A DNA stretch of 19,287 nucleotides. Source: Kineosporiaceae bacterium. GTDB taxonomy: Bacteria > Actinomycetota > Actinomycetes > Actinomycetales > Angustibacteraceae. Within the stretch, counting starts at the first letter, position 1. Every line of letters starts with the position of its first letter. The stretch covers positions 1-19,287 of the forward strand of contig DAIETC010000239.1 of NCBI GenBank assembly GCA_027345905.1, given 5' to 3'. The position numbers were made by a program, and so were the translations under genes. Shown here one piece after another: positions 7,413 to 13,953 of this stretch. The notes beneath the pieces are model-generated. The model was not told the DNA's origin. It did no database searches and saw nothing but the letters and a program-made list of their open reading frames with translations.

Positions 7413-8141
7413 ATGGCGTCAGCACGCGCCGCCGAGATCCTCGCGCGCTTGTCCCACGGCGCGGACGTCGTGCCCTCCTTGCCACAGCAACTGGTGCTCC
7501 ACTGCACTGCGGCCCTCTCGGTGACCGGAGTAGCGATCATGTTGATGACCGATGCCGGCCCAGCGGGCGCCGTGGCTGCCTCTGACGGGCCGGCCGAGAC
7601 CATGGAGGAACTGCAGTTCACCCTGGGCGAAGGGCCGTGCATCGACTGCTCACACACCGGGCGCCCGGTTCTCCAGCCGGATCTCGCGCACACCGGGGGA
7701 GCGCGTTGGCCGGTATTCACCGACGGGGCCATCGACGCCGGAATTCGGGCAATCTTCGCGTTCCCGCTGCGCGTGGGGGGAATCCGGCTAGGAGTTCTGG
7801 ATCTGTACCGGGACCGGCCGGGGGCACTCACCGCTGCGCATCTCGCCGAGGCGCTGTCCTTTGCAGACGCCGCGGTCACCGTCCTCGTGCATCTGCAGGC
7901 ACACGCCGCAACCGGTCAGGACAAAACCGGCTTATTGCGGGTCATCGAGGACCGGGCTGAGGTTCACCAGGCGACGGGATGGGTCGCCGAGGAGCTGGGA
8001 GTAAGTTTGGCTCAGGCCTTGGTGATGCTGCGCGCACGCGCATTCGCCTCGGGGCAGCCCATTGTTGATCTGGCACGCGGAGTCCTCACCGGGACAGTGC
8101 GACTCGGTGACGTAGATGACAGCGAGAACCCTAGTCGATGA
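7413..8141 (+). CDS. GAF-ANTAR regulator 1
   Basis: A 242-residue protein with a GAF sensory domain (about residues 20-160, including LGEGPCIDCSHTGRPVLQPDL, RWPVFTDGAIDAGIRAIFAFPLRVGGIRLGVLDLYRD) and a C-terminal ANTAR domain (about 177-231). ANTAR domains bind paired hexaloop RNA hairpins and prevent transcription termination; the GAF domain probably senses a small ligand or redox state. The usual IEQAKG core of ANTAR is degenerate here (EVHQATGW), so RNA binding may be weakened. C76 and C79 in the GPCIDC loop are candidate sensing cysteines, though the first is common in this family. The start at ATG 7413 has GAGGG 8 nt upstream. The gene diverges from prcB and is followed after 59 bp by a second GAF-ANTAR gene. 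Confidence 0.85.
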   Translation: MASARAAEILARLSHGADVVPSLPQQLVLHCTAALSVTGVAIMLMTDAGPAGAVAASDGPAETMEELQFTLGEGPCIDCSHTGRPVLQPDLAHTGGARWPVFTDGAIDAGIRAIFAFPLRVGGIRLGVLDLYRDRPGALTAAHLAEALSFADAAVTVLVHLQAHAATGQDKTGLLRVIEDRAEVHQATGWVAEELGVSLAQALVMLRARAFASGQPIVDLARGVLTGTVRLGDVDDSENPSR

Positions 8142-8183
8142 TGATGTTGTTTCCTACGGGCACGTTCTGCAGGGAACATCATC
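8140..8183 (+). promoter_or_regulatory. Inverted repeat in the leader between the two GAF-ANTAR genes
   Basis: GATGATGTT (8140-8148) and AACATCATC (8175-8183) pair perfectly over 9 bp around a 26-nt loop. An alternative pairing, GTTTCC (8149-8154) with GGGAAC (8172-8177), shares bases with the right arm, so the two structures exclude each other. The right arm ends 5 nt before the AAGGGAG ribosome-binding site of the next gene. It could be an RNA switch or a protein-binding dyad. Confidence 0.45.
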
Positions 8184-8200
8184 CCAGAAGGGAGCGGCAC

Positions 8201-8923
8201 GTGGACCGGCTAGAACGTCTGGCGCAAGTGTTCGTAGAACTCGCCGACACGCTGGTCGAGGAGTTCGACGTGGTCGACCTGCTCCAGGTGCTGGCCGAGC
8301 GCTCCGTCGAGCTCCTGGACGCCGACGCCTCGGGGTTGATGTTGGCGGACCAACGTGGCGACCTGCAGCTCATGGCGTTCACGATGGAGCGAGCGCGTCT
8401 GCTCGAGCTCTTCGAGCTGCAGATCCGCGAAGGTCCGTGCCGAGACGCCTACACCACGGGGGCGGCTATCACCAACGTCGAGCTGGTCGACGCCCAAAAC
8501 CGGTGGCCGACCTTCACCCCAGCCGCCCGCGCGGCCGGTTTCAGCACCACCCACGCGCTGCCCATGCGACTTCGCGGGAACGTCATCGGCGTTCTCAACC
8601 TGTTCAGCGAACGGGGTCAGCGGCTCGACGACGGTGACGTCGCCGTGGGGCAGGCCATGGCGGACGTCGCCACCATCGGGTTGCTGCACGAGCGAACCCT
8701 GCGCGAACAGACTGCCATCTCCGAGCAGCTCGAAACCGCCCTGCACAGCCGGGTGCTCATCGAGCAGGCCAAGGGGGTGCTGGCTGCCCGCGCCAAGATC
8801 TCGGTCGATGAGGCGTTCAACCTGATGCGTCTGCATGCGCGAAGCAACCGCATCACCCTGACCGCGGTGGCCAGTGCCGTCATCGGAGGAACCGTTGACC
8901 TCCGGGCCATGACCCGTTCGTGA
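8201..8923 (+). CDS. GAF-ANTAR regulator 2
   Basis: A 240-residue protein in the same architecture as its neighbour: N-terminal helix, GAF domain (about residues 22-165, with DADASGLMLADQRGDL, REGPCRDAYTTG, RWPTFTPAARAAGFSTTHALPMRLRGNVIGVLNLF) and ANTAR (about 175-232). Here the ANTAR core is intact: SRVLIEQAKGVLAARAKISVDEAFNLMRLHAR. It is therefore the better candidate for an active RNA-binding antiterminator. The GTG start at 8201 has AAGGGAG about 6 nt upstream; the longer open frame into the preceding stop is unlikely. It probably forms an operon with GAF-ANTAR 1, and the shared architecture suggests an old duplication. A 235-bp gap then separates it from the STAS-ANTAR gene. Confidence 0.88.
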   Translation: MDRLERLAQVFVELADTLVEEFDVVDLLQVLAERSVELLDADASGLMLADQRGDLQLMAFTMERARLLELFELQIREGPCRDAYTTGAAITNVELVDAQNRWPTFTPAARAAGFSTTHALPMRLRGNVIGVLNLFSERGQRLDDGDVAVGQAMADVATIGLLHERTLREQTAISEQLETALHSRVLIEQAKGVLAARAKISVDEAFNLMRLHARSNRITLTAVASAVIGGTVDLRAMTRS

Positions 8924-9051
8924 AGCCGACTGGGGCTTGCCCACCAACGTCTTCCCACGCTGGCCTGCCCTCGGTGTGCAACCTGGCCCGAAGTCACTCC
9001 GGGCAAAAGCGCCACAAAACAGCGCATATCCCTCCTGAAACAGCGAAGCGA

Positions 9052-9081
9052 TTGCGGCACGGCACGTCCTGTCCCTATACT
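9052..9081 (+). promoter_or_regulatory. Candidate sigma70-type promoter for the STAS-ANTAR gene
   Basis: TTGCGG (9052-9057) and TATACT (9076-9081) are separated by 18 bp. The -10 hexamer is close to consensus and stands out in GC-rich DNA. The expected start lies about 70 nt before the ATG at 9159, leaving room for an untranslated leader. Otherwise I see nothing coding in 8924-9158. Confidence 0.5.
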
Positions 9082-9158
9082 CGCTGAAGGCTGGCTCTCG
9101 CCTGCTCGCCCCGGACCCTGGCAGCGACTGCAGGATGCGCAAGGGGAAGCGGCACCAG

Positions 9159-9815
9159 ATGAGTTCCGACACGGCCTCACCGGCGTTCGCCGCGCTTGCG
9201 GCCACGTGGACTCTCGCGGTCAGCGGTGACCTCGACATCGTCGCGGCTCCGTCCCTTCGACGGTCCCTGGCGTGGGCCGAGCGCCACCAAGGTGCACAGG
9301 TGGTCGTCGACCTGTCCGCGGTCACATTCATGGACTGCGCAGGTGTACGGCCACTGCTGGAGACCAAGACTCGTATGGGTGAACGGATCCGCCTGGGCGA
9401 AACCTCTGCACAGGTCACGTGGTTCCTGAAGGTGGCGGGCTTGCAAGGCGTGCTGGACCGAACGCGTCACCCGGGCCGCCTTCGCGCGAATGCGGGTTTG
9501 GCGCCCGTCGGCGCCGATGAGCCGGACGGGGACCGGCTGACGGCCTTGGAGCTCGCGCTCGCGGACATGCAGGTGGCGATGCGCGAACAGGTGGTCATCG
9601 AGCAGGCCAAGGGTGTGCTGATGGGTGCCCACCGATGCAGCCAACGGCAAGCGTGGACGGCCCTGGTGCGGGCCGCCGAAGTTCACCACTTGCACGTCCG
9701 GGATGTTGCCGCGGCCGTGGCCGCCGCTGCGGTAGGCCGACCAGACTGCCCACCGGGCGCCGCTGCAGCGGCTGCGCTGCGCTCATTGGGGCCGTCGATC
9801 CGTCTTCCTCAGTGA
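9159..9815 (+). CDS. STAS-ANTAR fusion regulator
   Basis: A 218-residue fusion. Residues about 15-105 form a STAS (anti-sigma-factor antagonist-like) domain: WTLAVSGDLDIVAAPSLRRSL, then VVVDLSAVTFMDCAGVRPLL. Residues about 134-190 form an ANTAR RNA-binding domain with an intact core (EQVVIEQAKGVLMGAHRCSQRQAW). A short Ala-rich tail ends the protein. In SpoIIAA-type STAS domains the phosphorylated Ser is the residue before Gly in D-S-S-G; here the motif is D59-C-A-G, so that residue is Ala61 and kinase control by phosphorylation is unlikely. ATG 9159 is preceded by AAGGGGAA about 10 nt upstream; ATG 9135 is a weaker alternative. It has its own promoter candidate, and a hairpin overlaps its stop codon. 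Confidence 0.82.
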   Translation: MSSDTASPAFAALAATWTLAVSGDLDIVAAPSLRRSLAWAERHQGAQVVVDLSAVTFMDCAGVRPLLETKTRMGERIRLGETSAQVTWFLKVAGLQGVLDRTRHPGRLRANAGLAPVGADEPDGDRLTALELALADMQVAMREQVVIEQAKGVLMGAHRCSQRQAWTALVRAAEVHHLHVRDVAAAVAAAAVGRPDCPPGAAAAAALRSLGPSIRLPQ

Positions 9816-9821
9816 GCGCAG
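9777..9821 (+). terminator. Stem-loop overlapping the STAS-ANTAR stop codon
   Basis: CTGCGCTCA (9777-9785) and TGAGCGCAG (9813-9821) are perfect inverted arms with a 23-nt loop; the right arm contains the TGA stop. The next gene (IclR) is convergent, ending 108 bp away, so a terminator is expected here. No T-tract follows. Confidence 0.45.
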
Positions 9822-9923
9822 GGCCAGTCCCTCAGCTCGAGGACCCGCGAGGACGCCGGTCGGTTCTGACCACATCGGGCAGCGGGCGCGTGCCAGATGT
9901 ACCTGCACACACGCCGCAGTCGA

Positions 9924-10667
9924 TCATGCGGACAGGTCCGCGGCAGCGCGCATCAGCTCGCGTGCGACCGGATCCGACACGCTCGCTGCCCGCGCGGACA
10001 CGACCAGCGCCCACCATGCCTCACCCGGATCGAACGGGCGAACCAGCGCGGCCGCACAGCTGACGCCGTCGCGAAACTCGCCATGCTCGATCACGGGCCA
10101 CCCCGGGCGCACCTGCACCACCTCGGCCTCGATGCGTCCAACATCAGTCGTTGTTCGGGAAGTAAACGCGCGCAGCCCCTGCTCGGCGAGGTAGTCGCGC
10201 CGTCGTTTCGGGCTCATGGTCGCCAGCAGAGCCTTACCGGCGGCGGTTGCGTGCGCCGAGACCGGCAACCCCGACTGAAGATCCTCCAGGTACGGGGAGG
10301 CCGGCCCTTCAGCCATCTGCGTGATCACGATCCGGCCTTCGACCACCCGAGCGGCATAGGTGGTGTGCCCGGTCACGGCCGTGAGGTGGGACATCGCGGT
10401 TGCGGGGGCGGGAGCCGAGAGCATCGCTAGACCAATGTCTCGGGCACGACGACTGACCTCCGGCCCGGGGACATAGCACCCGTCCACGGTCCGCAGCAGG
10501 TAGCCCTCGTAGGCGAGGGTCCGGACCAGGTGGTAGGTCGTGGACAGGTTGAGTCGACAACGCCTGGCAACGGCCTTCACCGCAAGCGGGTGCCCGGCGC
10601 GGCTGACCTCCTCGAGCACCCGCAGGGCACGCGAGACGCTTTGCACGAGATCGGAGGGCTGCGTCAT
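9924..10667 (-). CDS. IclR-family transcriptional regulator
   Basis: A 247-residue DNA-binding regulator. A winged helix-turn-helix occupies about residues 8-68 (SVSRALRVLEEVSRAGHPLAVKAVARRCRLNLSTTYHLVRTLAYEGYLLR). The IclR effector domain spans about 80-247, with the signature HATAAGKALLATMSP (139-153) and the late GVSCAAALVRPFD segment. IclR proteins usually repress or activate an adjacent catabolic operon in response to its substrate. Here it is divergent from the DUF59-amidohydrolase-MFS run, the natural target. ATG 10667 is preferred for the N-terminus; GGAGG is very close (2 nt), so ATG 10676 or further upstream is possible. The inducer cannot be deduced. Confidence 0.9.
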   Translation of the reverse strand: MTQPSDLVQSVSRALRVLEEVSRAGHPLAVKAVARRCRLNLSTTYHLVRTLAYEGYLLRTVDGCYVPGPEVSRRARDIGLAMLSAPAPATAMSHLTAVTGHTTYAARVVEGRIVITQMAEGPASPYLEDLQSGLPVSAHATAAGKALLATMSPKRRRDYLAEQGLRAFTSRTTTDVGRIEAEVVQVRPGWPVIEHGEFRDGVSCAAALVRPFDPGEAWWALVVSARAASVSDPVARELMRAAADLSA

Positions 10668-10706
10668 CGCCTCCATCGTCGGTGATGGGGGCCGTGGCCA
10701 CCAGAG

Positions 10707-10721
10707 TTTCGCCATGGGAAA
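10707..10721. promoter_or_regulatory. Candidate IclR operator in the divergent intergenic region
   Basis: TTTCGCCATGGGAAA is a 15-bp partial dyad (TTTC/GAAA outer arms with one more C/G pair) in the 135-bp gap between the divergent iclR-type and DUF59 genes. IclR regulators typically bind such short imperfect palindromes here. Only position and symmetry support it. Confidence 0.3.
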
Positions 10722-10802
10722 TCTGCGCCCTTCTGCGCCGGCGCGCTGAGTGCTTGCATGGGGGGCGCTCAGGACGTCGACCGTCGCAGGCCGGAGGACC
10801 AC

Positions 10803-11204
10803 ATGACCGACGCGCTGCCCCAGGTACTCCAAGCACTGGGCGAGGTCTATGACCCCTGCTGCCGCGAGAAGGGCATCTCGGTGGTGGACATGGGCCTGGT
10901 GCGGTCGGCCACCATGGACGACGCCGGTCGAACGCGAGTCGAACTCCTGCTCACATCCGGTTGGTGCCCTTTCGCCGCCCGTGTCCTGGATGAGGTCGCT
11001 GCGTGCGTGCGAGCGATACCGGGCGTACGCGACGCCGAGGTCGACATCGTGTGGGACGAGGCGTGGAGCACGGATCGTCTGTCTGCCGATGCTGCCCGCA
11101 AGCTGCGCTTCTTGCCCAACCCCGCTCAGGTGCCCGACCGCAATGCCTACCTTGCCGTGCACCATCGACCCGCCCCCGCTACTGCCAAGGAGGAAACCCG
11201 ATGA
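10803..11204 (+). CDS. DUF59/MIP18-family protein (metal-sulfur cluster assembly factor-like)
   Basis: A 133-residue protein of the DUF59 (FeS assembly P, PaaD/SufT-like) family. The family core is present: YDPCCREKGISVVDMGLV (residues 16-33), a TSGWCPF segment with C55 at the conserved Cys position, and VDIVWDEAWSTDRLSADAARKL (80-101). Relatives help mature Fe-S or other metal centres of partner enzymes. The start is ATG 10803, with GGAGG 5 nt upstream. Its stop overlaps the next gene's start (ATGA, 11201-11204), so the two are translationally coupled and the likely client is the amidohydrolase or an enzyme encoded elsewhere. The extra Cys pair C19-C20 after the conserved DP is unusual, since many homologues have Glu/Ile there. 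Confidence 0.8.
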   Translation: MTDALPQVLQALGEVYDPCCREKGISVVDMGLVRSATMDDAGRTRVELLLTSGWCPFAARVLDEVAACVRAIPGVRDAEVDIVWDEAWSTDRLSADAARKLRFLPNPAQVPDRNAYLAVHHRPAPATAKEETR

Positions 11205-12211
11205 TCGGTGACGCGTTCGTCTTCGACGGGGTTGCACATCCCTTTAACTTCCAGCCCAAGAACGCCTTCGGTACTCCAGGCGAGATGTTCTCCAACCACC
11301 TCTACGCGTTCCACGCGACCTTGACTCCGGACGACGAGCCGAAGCTCTCGCCGGAAGCGTTTCTCAAGCAGTGGACCGCCTCGGACATACGGGAGATGGT
11401 CTACGACCAGTCGGACACCGACATGCTCGTCGCCATGCCCCTGCCGCTTACCGACCTGTACCGGGACGGCCTGTCGCCGTGGGAGGAGTGCGCCGACCTT
11501 GCCTCCCGCGACCCCGACCGGACAGTCTTCTGGGGTTCGGTCAACCCACTTGAGGGACGCAAGGCGCTGGACCTGATGGAGCGACAGGTCGGCGAGTTCA
11601 ACGCCAAGGCATTCAAGTTCTACAACGTGCGCTACGACTACGGGACGCCGTTCCCCTGGCGAATGGACGATCCGCGGGTTGCCTTCCCGATCTTCGAGAA
11701 GGCCCAGGAGCTGGGCGTCAACCTCATTGGCGTACACAAGGGCGTCCCACTCGGCCCCCAACCCATCGAGCACACGCAGACGTGGGACATGGACGGCGCG
11801 GCAGCGAACTTCCCGGACCTGAACTTCATCATCTACCACGTCGGACTGCCGTTCATCGACGAGACGTGTTGGCAGCTGATCCGCTATCCCAACCTTTACG
11901 CCTCGTTGGCGGCCACGATCAACTTCCTGGTGCGCGCCCCGCGGATGTTCGCCGAGATCCTCGGCAAGCTCCTGTTCTGGTGCGGCGAGGACAAGATCGT
12001 GTACGGCAGCGAGGCCCCCATCTTCCACCCTCAGTGGGCGCTGAAGGCGTTCATGGACTTCCAGATTCCCCAGGACCTGTGTGACGGCTACGGATATCCC
12101 CAGCTGACCGAACAGGCCAAGCGCAAGATCCTTGGCGAGAACCTGCTGCGCCTGCACGGCATGGACGTCGAGCAGAGCCGGACGCGTCTCGGGCGTACCG
12201 CCAGCCACTGA
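11201..12211 (+). CDS. Amidohydrolase-2 family protein (TIM-barrel hydrolase/decarboxylase-like)
   Basis: A 336-residue member of the amidohydrolase-related superfamily (PF04909-like), which includes metal-dependent decarboxylases and hydrolases of aromatic or ring-cleavage acids. The order of barrel strands is recognisable: FDGVAHPF (8-15), LVAMPLPLTDLY (76-87), VFWGSVNP (109-116), KAFKFYN (136-142), GVHKGVP (177-183), IIYHVGLPF (210-218) and IVYGSEAPIF (266-275). The usual HxH after strand 1 reads H13-P-F15, and the usual terminal Asp (GSD) is E271, while H179 and H213 are kept. The metal site is thus altered, or the enzyme is a divergent branch. AAGGAGG sits 6 nt before ATG 11201. It is coupled to the DUF59 gene and followed by an MFS transporter. 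The substrate is unknown. Confidence 0.83.
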   Translation: MIGDAFVFDGVAHPFNFQPKNAFGTPGEMFSNHLYAFHATLTPDDEPKLSPEAFLKQWTASDIREMVYDQSDTDMLVAMPLPLTDLYRDGLSPWEECADLASRDPDRTVFWGSVNPLEGRKALDLMERQVGEFNAKAFKFYNVRYDYGTPFPWRMDDPRVAFPIFEKAQELGVNLIGVHKGVPLGPQPIEHTQTWDMDGAAANFPDLNFIIYHVGLPFIDETCWQLIRYPNLYASLAATINFLVRAPRMFAEILGKLLFWCGEDKIVYGSEAPIFHPQWALKAFMDFQIPQDLCDGYGYPQLTEQAKRKILGENLLRLHGMDVEQSRTRLGRTASH

Positions 12212-12315
12212 CCGTCGGCACCGCAACCGCGTGGGAATGTCCTGACAACCCAACAGTGTTGTGGGCATCGCGGCGACCAAGCCGCAGCCCGTCGCTGCTG
12301 GAGAGGACCCCGTGC

Positions 12316-13617
12316 GTGAGCGTCACCGCCCGTGAACAAGTGGCTGCACCGGGCGCGCCTGAGACGGCTCGGGTTCAGCGAAGAACTCTACGGGTGCTGT
12401 TCGCCAGCCAGGTCCTTGGCGGCCTCGGCGTAGGGATTGGAATCGGTGTTGGCAGCCTGCTGACGCAGGACATCTCCGGTTCGGCGACCCTGGCCGGGCT
12501 GCCGCAGACGTTCTCCGTGCTGGGGGGCGTCCTGGCAGCCGTCCCCCTGGCCCGGCTGATGACGCGACGAGGACGGCGACCTGGCCTGGCTACCGGCTAT
12601 GCAGCAGGGGCACTGGGCGCCCTGCTCGTGGTCGCCGCCACGCTGACCAGCTCCCTGACCCTCGTGTTCATCGGAATGGGGCTGTTCGGGACGGCGAGCG
12701 CCACGAACCTGCAGGCCCGGTTCGCCGCGACCGACCTGGCCAGAGCCGACCACCGTTCCCGGGCCCTTGCCCTGGTGGTCTGGGCCACGACGGTAGGTGC
12801 CGTGGCCGGGCCGAACCTGATGGCGCCCGCGTCGAAGGCTGCCGTGTCGTCGGGCCTGCCTGCGTACGCCGGACCCTTCGGCTGGTCCGTCCTGTCCTTC
12901 GGCCTCGCCGCGGCCCTGCTGCTGGTGGCTCTGCGCCCCGACCCCATGCGTCTCGCGCAGGCCATCGACCGCGCAGACGGCGTCCGAGTTGTGCGTGCGT
13001 CGGTACGTGAGTCGTTCGCCGCGATCCGCCGCTCGCCGAACGCCGTTCTCGGGCTGGCGTCGGTCGCGGTCAGCCACACGGTCATGGTCGCCATGATGGT
13101 CATGACGCCGGTTCACATGAACGCGGTAGGGATGGGCCAGCTCGACATCATCGGCCTGGTGATCAGCGCCCACATCGCCGGCATGTACGCCTTCGCACCG
13201 GTCGTGGGATGGGTCTCGGACCGCATCGGCCGACTGCGGACGAGCGCCGTCAGCTGGGCGGTCTTGTTGGCAGCCGCGGCGTTGGCCGGCACCGCCGGTC
13301 CCGGCGGCCAGGCCCAACTTGGCGCCGGGCTGTTCCTCTTGGGACTGGGTTGGTCTTTCGGCCTCATCTCGGGTTCGACGCTCGTCAGCGAGTCGGTCCC
13401 GGCCGACGTGCGCACCGGCGTCCAGGGCAGCTCCGACCTGGTCATGGGTCTGTGCGGCGCCGGGGGCGGCGCGCTGGCCGGTGTCGTGGTTGGGACCGTC
13501 GGGTACGGGGCGCTCAGCGCGCTCGCGGCAGCCTTGGTGACCGTGCTCGTCGGCTTCGCCGCCGTCGGCTGGTGGAACGCCCGCGCGGGGCGCCGGGTTC
13601 TGCGGGTGACTCAATGA
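12316..13617 (+). CDS. Major facilitator superfamily transporter
   Basis: A 433-residue integral membrane protein with about twelve hydrophobic segments in two halves, separated by a basic cytoplasmic loop near residues 195-240. The loop between TM2 and TM3 carries the MFS motif-A-like LARLMTRRGRRPG, and the second half has the matching VGWVSDRIGRLRT. No substrate-defining motif is recognised; a drug/metabolite:H+ antiporter-like exporter or an importer for the amidohydrolase substrate are both possible. The GTG start at 12316 has GGAGAGGA 9 nt upstream, whereas the open frame from ATG 12256 lies over a likely regulatory stretch containing the dyad CAACAGTGTTG (12251-12261). It follows the amidohydrolase by 104 bp and converges on pup. 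Confidence 0.88.
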   Translation: MSVTAREQVAAPGAPETARVQRRTLRVLFASQVLGGLGVGIGIGVGSLLTQDISGSATLAGLPQTFSVLGGVLAAVPLARLMTRRGRRPGLATGYAAGALGALLVVAATLTSSLTLVFIGMGLFGTASATNLQARFAATDLARADHRSRALALVVWATTVGAVAGPNLMAPASKAAVSSGLPAYAGPFGWSVLSFGLAAALLLVALRPDPMRLAQAIDRADGVRVVRASVRESFAAIRRSPNAVLGLASVAVSHTVMVAMMVMTPVHMNAVGMGQLDIIGLVISAHIAGMYAFAPVVGWVSDRIGRLRTSAVSWAVLLAAAALAGTAGPGGQAQLGAGLFLLGLGWSFGLISGSTLVSESVPADVRTGVQGSSDLVMGLCGAGGGALAGVVVGTVGYGALSALAAALVTVLVGFAAVGWWNARAGRRVLRVTQ

Positions 13618-13658
13618 CAGGCAGCGATTCAATGACCGGTAGCGACCCGATCAGCTGA
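13614..13658 (+). other. 14-codon micro-ORF overlapping the MFS stop
   Basis: ATGA at 13614-13617 joins the MFS stop to a tiny frame encoding MTGSDSMTGSDPIS. It arises from an 18-bp tandem duplication (13614-13631 and 13632-13649, imperfect). Translational coupling is possible, but there is no evidence that it is a gene; it may only be a duplicated tail. Confidence 0.2.
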
Positions 13659-13677
13659 GCGGCGCACGTCTCGGCGC

Positions 13678-13875
13678 TTACTGGCCGCCCTTTTGGACGA
13701 ACGCGCGGACGAAGTCCTCGGCGTTGGCCTCCAGCACCTCGTCGATCTCGTCCAGAACCGCGTCGATGTCGTCGTCCAGCCCCTGCGCGGTCGCTGCGCC
13801 GGCCGGGACCGGCGCCGGTGCCTCGTCGGGTGGGTCGTCGCGCCGTTGTGGGCGCTGCTGCTCCTGGCCGGGCAT
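13678..13875 (-). CDS. pup: Prokaryotic ubiquitin-like protein Pup
   Basis: A 65-residue intrinsically disordered tag that is joined through its C-terminus to lysines of proteins destined for the proteasome. The hydrophilic N-terminal half is rich in Q, R, D and P. Residues about 33-60 (LDDDIDAVLDEIDEVLEANAEDFVRAFV) form the helix-prone part that binds the Arc coiled coil. It ends QKGGQ, the Gln form, which Dop must deamidate to Glu before ligation by PafA. ATG 13875 is chosen: GGAGG lies 5 nt upstream and the length matches the family (about 64). An in-frame ATG at 13905 would add ten residues and is unlikely. dop ends 78 bp upstream, the usual order, but prcB is displaced by about 6.4 kb. 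Confidence 0.97.
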   Translation of the reverse strand: MPGQEQQRPQRRDDPPDEAPAPVPAGAATAQGLDDDIDAVLDEIDEVLEANAEDFVRAFVQKGGQ

Positions 13876-13953
13876 ACCAACCTCCGTCGTTGCGGGTCGT
13901 GCCAACCACAGTAGACGCGCGTACCGATCAGCGACAGCGCGACGCGCTCGCGG

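Noticed and set aside
12251..12261. Terminator between the amidohydrolase and MFS genes
   Set aside because: The CAACA-G-TGTTG dyad is too short for a stable stem; a protein-binding site or chance is more likely.
7250..13670. Integrated mobile element or prophage between prcB and pup
   Set aside because: I see no integrase, transposase, tRNA gene or flanking direct repeats; base composition looks like that of the surroundings.
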